In this document: positions 31,483 through 35,832 of the stretch, piece by piece
Position numbering within the stretch: the stretch's first letter is position 1
Layout of the letters: the number at the start of each line of letters is the position of its first letter
Assembly: GCA_035620975.1 (NCBI GenBank)
Contig: DASPFV010000024.1
Coordinates: forward strand, 1-35,832
From: DASPFV01 sp035620975
GTDB lineage: Bacteria; Acidobacteriota; Vicinamibacteria; Vicinamibacterales; 2-12-FULL-66-21
DNA: 35,832 nt
Direction: 5' to 3'
Notes under the pieces: generated by a model
Database searches by the model: none
What the model saw: the letters and a program-made list of their open reading frames with translations, nothing else
What the model was told of the DNA's origin: nothing
Position numbers and translations under genes: made by a program

Positions 31483-34212
31483 ATGACGATATTCCAGGCA
31501 GCCACGCGGGCTACAGTCGCCGCCCGGTCCGCTCCGACAAGGCCGCGCACGCGGGAAGGCTGGCGGGACCGCCTGGCGGGCGGCGTGACCGTCGGCGCGG
31601 TGCTTCTCCTTGCTCTCGGCGCCCCGACAATCGGCGAGGCGCCCGAACCCACCTCGACCGACCAGGCGCCGACCGTGCGCGACAACCGGCTCGAACTGAA
31701 GCTGTTCGCCGACGCGCCGGACATTGCGACACCTATCGGCATCGCCGTGGACGATGCCAATCGCGTGTTCGTGCTCGAGTCGCACACGCACCTGCAGGCG
31801 TCGGACTACCCGGGACCCCGCTCCGATCGCGTGAAGATCTTCACCGACGACGAGGGGGACGGCCGCCCCGACCGAATCTCGATCTTCGCCGACGGGATCG
31901 ACGATGGTATGACCATGGCGTTCTCGCCGGCCGGGGAACTGTTCGTCGTCACCAGCCGGAGCGTCCTGGTCCTGCACGATCGCGATCGCGACGGCGTCAG
32001 CGAGGCTCGGACCCGCGTGCTGCAGATGGTCAAGCCCGAACGCGTGTACGACCACGCCGCGTTGCTGGGCATCGCCTTCTCACAAGACGGCTGGCTGTAT
32101 GTCTCGCGCGGAAATACGGGAAGCGCAGCCTGGCGCATCGAAGGCACCGACGGCTCGAGCGTGCGCGGCTACGGCGACGGTGGGAACATCATCCGCTGCC
32201 GGCCGGACGGCACGCGCGTGGAGGAGGTCGCGACCGGCTTCTGGAATCCATTCGGCCTGCAGTTCGACGCCCGCGGCCGGCTCCTGGCGACCGATAACGA
32301 CCCCGACGGCCGCGGCCCCAATCGTCTCCTGCACATCGTCGAAGGGGGCGACTACGGCTACAGGTCGCTGTACGGCGGCAGCGGGATCCATCCGTATCTG
32401 GCATGGAACGGAGAGCTGCCGGGCACGTTGCCGTATGCCGCAGCCCTGGGCGAGGCGCCGGCGGATCTGTACGTCGCGGCGCGCGGCGGGCTGCCGCCCG
32501 ATTACCGCGACGATGTCCTGGTCGCGATCTGGGAGGAGCGGACGATCGTGCGGGTGCGATTGAAGCCTTGGGGGGCGTCGCTCCGGGGAGAAGCGGTACC
32601 CCTCGTGGAAGGCGGCGACCGCTTCCGGCCGGTGTCGTTCGCGGCCGACGGTCGCGGCATGGTGTACGTGACCGACTGGGGCAAACGAGAGTATCCCAAC
32701 CATGGCGGGGGACGAATCTGGCGTGTGTCCTCGCGCGCCACGAAGACCGCTGCCGCCCGCCGTTCCCGGCGGATGCCGGCAGACGGCGCGAACGCCGGTC
32801 TGCTGCCGACGCTTGGTACAGCGCTGCGACCCGCAGCGCTCGACCGCTTACGGACCAGGCTCGCCGACCCCGATCCGTTCATCCGGCATGCGGCGGTGAT
32901 GACCCTGGCGACTCCGGAGCACGCGGATCGTCTGCCCGCGCTCGTGGAGGATCCGGATCCGACGGTTCGCCTCGGCGCGCTGCTCGCCCTGGAGCGGAGC
33001 AGGCACGCGGCCAGCGAAGCGGTGGCGCGCCGGCTTCTCGGCGACCCCGATCCGCTCGTCAGGCGCATGACACTCATCTGGACCGGCCGCAGCGGTCTCA
33101 CCGCGCTTGCCGGAGACCTCGACCGCGCGCTCGCGGCAGGTCCAGCGACGCGCGAACTGTTCGACGCCTACCTGGCGACGGTGCAGCAGCTCTCTCGTGA
33201 GTTCGTTCGCGCGTACGCCAGCGAGGCCGAGCCGTACGCCCGGGAGATCGAACGCCGGACGCCGCCAGGATTCGTGGAGGCATTCATCAACGATGTCACG
33301 CGGCCGATCGCGTTGCGGGCGATGGCAGTCGCTGCACTCGGTAACGAGCCTTCGGCGATCCCGGTGCTGGCCAAGATCGCTGCTCCCGATTCACCAGAGA
33401 CGCTCCGGACCGAGGCGGTGCGGTCGCTCGGTGTCCTCGAAGATGGCGCCGCGGCAGCGGCACTCCAGGCCATCGTCCGGGACGACAGCCAGCCGGATTC
33501 ACTTCGCGCCGATGCGCTCGTGGGGCTCGCACATCAACGGGCCGATGCCGCAGCCGAGATCGTGCCTCTATTGAACGACCGATCGATCCTGCTTCGTCTC
33601 GAGGCGGCACGCTACCTCCGCTCCGCTCGTCTCAGCGACGACACGCGGGCGTTGGCACTTGAGAACGGGGCGACGATCAGGGGACCGCGGGCCGGCGAGG
33701 TGCGTGCGCAGCTTGCGTTTCTGGATGCCGGCGCCGCTCGTCGGCCGCGAACGTTCACGCAGATGACCGCCGTTCTCACGGCCGGCCGGGGCGATGCCGA
33801 GACAGGCCGACGCGTGTTCTTCTCGCCCGCGTCTGGCTGCTCGTCATGCCACGGGTTCAACGGCCGCGGCGGCGACCTCGGTCCGGACCTCACCAATGTC
33901 GGTCGGTCGAAGACCAGGCCGCAGATCCTCGATGCCATCCTCCGGCCCTCGGCGGAGATCTCGCCGGATTATCAGGGATGGTTCGTCAGGACGGCCGACG
34001 GTCGGCTCCATACCGGCAGGCAGATCGACGTCGGCGAGGGCGGCAAGGCCGAGCTGTATGTCGTGGGCGGGAAGTTCATCACGCTGGAGAACATCGTCGA
34101 ATACGGGCCGCTGCCCACGTCGCTGATGCCGTCTGGGCTCGACGAGGGGCTGACCGATCAGGACCTGCGGGATCTTGTCGCTCTACTGGCGCCCGCGGCT
34201 CTGAAACGGTAG
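31483..34212 (+). CDS. PVC-type soluble-dehydrogenase/HEAT/cytochrome c fusion
   Basis: 909 residues. A hydrophobic export segment lies at about 32-50. A beta-propeller dehydrogenase-like domain of the 'putative membrane-bound dehydrogenase' type covers about 65-415 (IGIAVDDANRVFVLESH, WNPFGLQFDARGRLLATDND, VEGGDYGYRSLYGG, YVTDWGKREYPNHGGGRIWRV). HEAT-like repeats follow (about 450-740), then a C-terminal heme-binding domain with C786-S-S-C-H790 and DLGPDLTNVGRSKTRPQILDAILRPSAEISPDYQGW. This combination is known from Planctomycetes and Acidobacteria and is thought to oxidise sugars or similar compounds in the periplasm, passing electrons to the attached cytochrome. Coupled to its operon neighbours, it may oxidise the product of the beta-helix protein. 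Confidence 0.9.
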   Translation: MTIFQAATRATVAARSAPTRPRTREGWRDRLAGGVTVGAVLLLALGAPTIGEAPEPTSTDQAPTVRDNRLELKLFADAPDIATPIGIAVDDANRVFVLESHTHLQASDYPGPRSDRVKIFTDDEGDGRPDRISIFADGIDDGMTMAFSPAGELFVVTSRSVLVLHDRDRDGVSEARTRVLQMVKPERVYDHAALLGIAFSQDGWLYVSRGNTGSAAWRIEGTDGSSVRGYGDGGNIIRCRPDGTRVEEVATGFWNPFGLQFDARGRLLATDNDPDGRGPNRLLHIVEGGDYGYRSLYGGSGIHPYLAWNGELPGTLPYAAALGEAPADLYVAARGGLPPDYRDDVLVAIWEERTIVRVRLKPWGASLRGEAVPLVEGGDRFRPVSFAADGRGMVYVTDWGKREYPNHGGGRIWRVSSRATKTAAARRSRRMPADGANAGLLPTLGTALRPAALDRLRTRLADPDPFIRHAAVMTLATPEHADRLPALVEDPDPTVRLGALLALERSRHAASEAVARRLLGDPDPLVRRMTLIWTGRSGLTALAGDLDRALAAGPATRELFDAYLATVQQLSREFVRAYASEAEPYAREIERRTPPGFVEAFINDVTRPIALRAMAVAALGNEPSAIPVLAKIAAPDSPETLRTEAVRSLGVLEDGAAAAALQAIVRDDSQPDSLRADALVGLAHQRADAAAEIVPLLNDRSILLRLEAARYLRSARLSDDTRALALENGATIRGPRAGEVRAQLAFLDAGAARRPRTFTQMTAVLTAGRGDAETGRRVFFSPASGCSSCHGFNGRGGDLGPDLTNVGRSKTRPQILDAILRPSAEISPDYQGWFVRTADGRLHTGRQIDVGEGGKAELYVVGGKFITLENIVEYGPLPTSLMPSGLDEGLTDQDLRDLVALLAPAALKR

Positions 34213-34238
34213 TGCGGCAACTGCTCCTGAGGTCAAGC

Positions 34239-35165
34239 ATGGAACGAGCACAGGCTGCCCGATCGTCGCGACGGGAGTTTCTCGACAACGCTCTCGCCGG
34301 TGTCGCCGGCGTCGCGCTCTCCGGCACGACGATGGCGGCGCAGCGGCGAGATGCGGTGGACGGCGAGAAGGGGGTGCAGATCGCGATTGCGACGATCGCG
34401 CTGGACGGGTTCGGCGACGAGTACTTCGAGCAGGCCTTCCGGCTCGTGCCGCAAATCGGGATCAAGAACGTCGAGTTCAACGTGTGGTTCCCGAGGACGG
34501 TGACACCGGGCGGCATCGCTCACATCCAGGAAGGGTGCTATCGTCAGGGCCTCAAGCCGGTCTGCCTGCAAGGCACGGCGTTCGGCGGCAACGTGGTGAA
34601 GGACGTCGCGCACAAGATCTGGCTGATGGAGCAGATCAAGGGCCTCGGCGGCCGGCGCGTGAAATTCACCGGAGCGCGCCGCGGCGACGATGGCGGGCTC
34701 GACACCGTCATTGCCACGCTGAAGGCAATCGCGCCGGCGGCGGAGGAGCTCGACGTGCTGGTGCTGGTGGAGAACCACGCCAACAACAACATCGAAACCA
34801 TCGACGACTACGATCGAATCTTCGCCGCAGTGCCGTCGCGGCACGTCGGCATGTGCCTCGACATGGCCCATTTCGACGGCGCCAACGTCGACAACTTCGC
34901 CGTCATCGAGCGCTTTCACGAGCGCATCCTGCACATCGACATGAAGGACACCGCGGCACGCGGCGTTCACAAGGTCGTCAACTACGGATCCGGGGTCACC
35001 GACGTGCACGGGATCGTCAAGAAAGCCCTCGAGCGTGGCTACTCCGGCTACCTGGTGATCGAGCAGGCGCCGCCGCTCAGTCGCGAGACGCTGGTCGCCG
35101 ACATGACGCGCGCGTTCGGGATGTTCAAGTCGTACGAACGCGGCCTGGCAACCGGCGCCGTCTAG
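34239..35165 (+). CDS. Tat-exported TIM-barrel isomerase (hydroxypyruvate isomerase-like, AP endonuclease 2 family)
   Basis: 308 residues from ATG 34239, with TGAGG seven bases upstream. S10-R-R-E-F-L is a Tat motif followed by a hydrophobic AGVAGVALSG stretch, so export in folded form is predicted. The mature part is a xylose-isomerase-like TIM barrel. Metal or catalytic residues are E178 (LVLVENHANNN), D208/H211 (CLDMAHFDG), H232/D234 (LHIDMKD) and E275 (YLVIEQ). Hydroxypyruvate isomerase and sugar epimerases share this layout; the exact substrate is unknown. It lies 26 bases after the dehydrogenase/cytochrome gene, third in the operon, consistent with periplasmic sugar processing. Confidence 0.9.
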   Translation: MERAQAARSSRREFLDNALAGVAGVALSGTTMAAQRRDAVDGEKGVQIAIATIALDGFGDEYFEQAFRLVPQIGIKNVEFNVWFPRTVTPGGIAHIQEGCYRQGLKPVCLQGTAFGGNVVKDVAHKIWLMEQIKGLGGRRVKFTGARRGDDGGLDTVIATLKAIAPAAEELDVLVLVENHANNNIETIDDYDRIFAAVPSRHVGMCLDMAHFDGANVDNFAVIERFHERILHIDMKDTAARGVHKVVNYGSGVTDVHGIVKKALERGYSGYLVIEQAPPLSRETLVADMTRAFGMFKSYERGLATGAV

Positions 35166-35282
35166 CGCCCGAATGGCGCGTTGACAGGTCGACAGGGACC
35201 GCGACAGGGCCTCGATCGCCCGGTGCTCTGGTGCGTGGCCCGGCGGACGACCACAGGCGCGTCCGCGGGGGCACAGTTCATC

Positions 35283-35332
35283 GAGCCTGGCGCGAGCCCT
35301 CAGTCGCCGGCTTCCATGCTCGCGCCTGGCTC
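35283..35332. terminator. Long hairpin between convergent genes
   Basis: GAGCCTGGCGCGAGC (35283-35297) and GCTCGCGCCTGGCTC (35318-35332) pair at 14 of 15 positions around a 20-base loop. The repeat lies between the isomerase stop and the convergent SnoaL-like gene stop, eight bases from the latter, where a two-way terminator is needed. There is no T-tract. The remaining 35166-35282 holds no gene. Confidence 0.65.
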
Positions 35333-35340
35333 GGGAGTAG

Positions 35341-35778
35341 TCAGCTGATGCCCAGCTGGCGGAGCATTGTCGCCATGTCGAAGTAGTGACGAATCGACCG
35401 AGTCTTTCCGTCGACGACCTCGACAATCTGGCAGGCCCGGATATCGATCGACTTGCCGGTGGGCTCCGCCTTGCCCGAGGGCAGGTTGAGCGGACCCTTG
35501 TGGGTGCCTCGCCAGCGCAGCTCAAGCGTCACGATGTTCTCACTCGAGATGGCGTTTTCAAACGTGGCGCGGGAATCAGGGAACGCCACGGCCCAGTCTT
35601 TCCAGGCCGGGAGAATCGTCGCCTGGCCCGAGAGCCTTCGCGCGGTGGCGACTTCGTCGTAGACCGCGTCGGCCGCCAGCGCTTCCTTCGCCGCTTCCCA
35701 GTTCTTCTCGTTGTAGGCGATGACTGACTGCTTCGCGAGTTCGATGGCGGACTGCGTCGCAGTGGTGTGCGTGGCCAT
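35341..35778 (-). CDS. SnoaL-like (NTF2-fold) protein
   Basis: 145 residues with the cone-shaped NTF2/SnoaL fold pattern: VIAYNEKNWEAAKEALAADAVYDEVATARRLSG (helix 1 plus the first strands), ILPAWKDWAVAFPDSRATFENAI, VTLELRWRGTHKGPL, IDIRACQIVEVVDGKTRSIRHYFDMATMLRQLG. Such proteins include polyketide cyclases, ester cyclases and many small ligand-binding proteins; specificity cannot be read. The ATG is preceded by GAGGACC. It is a single-gene unit convergent with the isomerase operon. Confidence 0.85.
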   Translation of the reverse strand: MATHTTATQSAIELAKQSVIAYNEKNWEAAKEALAADAVYDEVATARRLSGQATILPAWKDWAVAFPDSRATFENAISSENIVTLELRWRGTHKGPLNLPSGKAEPTGKSIDIRACQIVEVVDGKTRSIRHYFDMATMLRQLGIS

Positions 35779-35802
35779 GAGTGGTCCTCGCTTTCAGAAC
35801 GG

Positions 35803-35826
35803 GGAACCGCCAGGGGGTGCGGTTCC
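35803..35826. repeat. Eight-base inverted repeat at window edge
   Basis: GGAACCGC and GCGGTTCC flank an eight-base centre. It lies 25 bases upstream of the SnoaL-like ATG and is cut off from further context by the window end. It could be an operator or part of a hairpin; the role is unknown. Confidence 0.4.
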
Positions 35827-35832
35827 GGATTT

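Noticed and set aside
1..35832. CRISPR arrays, rRNA genes or complete insertion sequences
   Set aside because: No regularly spaced repeats, rRNA-like segments or transposase genes with terminal inverted repeats were seen on either strand.

Overview
The window is GC-rich, densely coding DNA whose content points to an Acidobacteriota chromosome, probably a Vicinamibacteria-like soil lineage (inference). The grounds are five full-length orphan FtsX/MacB-type permeases of the acidobacterial duplicated type (ADOP) in about 22 kb, a PadR regulator paired with one of them, a Ser/Thr kinase fused to a PD40/TolB-like propeller, and a PVC/Acidobacteria-style dehydrogenase fused to HEAT repeats and cytochrome c. 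There are no rRNA genes, complete tRNA genes, CRISPR arrays or intact insertion sequences.

Layout. 1-4.1 kb (minus): a partial secreted protein, then an M56 (BlaR1-like) membrane peptidase that overlaps a TonB-dependent receptor by ATGA. 4.3-6.2 kb: a VOC-fold protein, a Xre/MbcA-type antitoxin with its RES-domain toxin behind a two-box operator, and a convergent GNAT acetyltransferase. 6.3-7.2 kb: debris, namely a permease tail duplicated from 14 kb away and an alpha/beta-hydrolase tail. 7.3-10.3 kb: a permease with its PadR regulator and a clear palindromic operator-promoter. 10.4-10.8 kb: a frameshifted tyrosine-recombinase remnant. 10.9-13.6 kb: the Ser/Thr kinase. 13.8-23.2 kb: three more permeases on the minus strand, mixed with a truncated hydrolase, a PadR remnant without its DNA-binding domain, and a second permease relic. 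23.2-26.3 kb: a substrate-binding-protein relic and a NarL/NarX-like two-component pair. 26.5-29.3 kb: a relic of a TolB-like domain and a plus-strand permease. 29.5-35.2 kb: a three-gene plus-strand operon (secreted beta-helix protein, dehydrogenase/cytochrome c protein, Tat-exported TIM-barrel isomerase) that looks like periplasmic carbohydrate metabolism. A SnoaL-like protein closes the window on the minus strand.

Two themes stand out. First, the 6-27 kb part is a permease expansion zone with repeated gene decay: duplicated tail, frameshifts, amputated regulators, integrase debris. Second, several genes (the toxin-antitoxin operon, PadR, the PadR remnant and possibly the kinase) have a -10-like hexamer only 6-13 bases before the start codon and no Shine-Dalgarno sequence. 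This suggests leaderless transcripts, with palindromic operators lying on the promoter or start codon.
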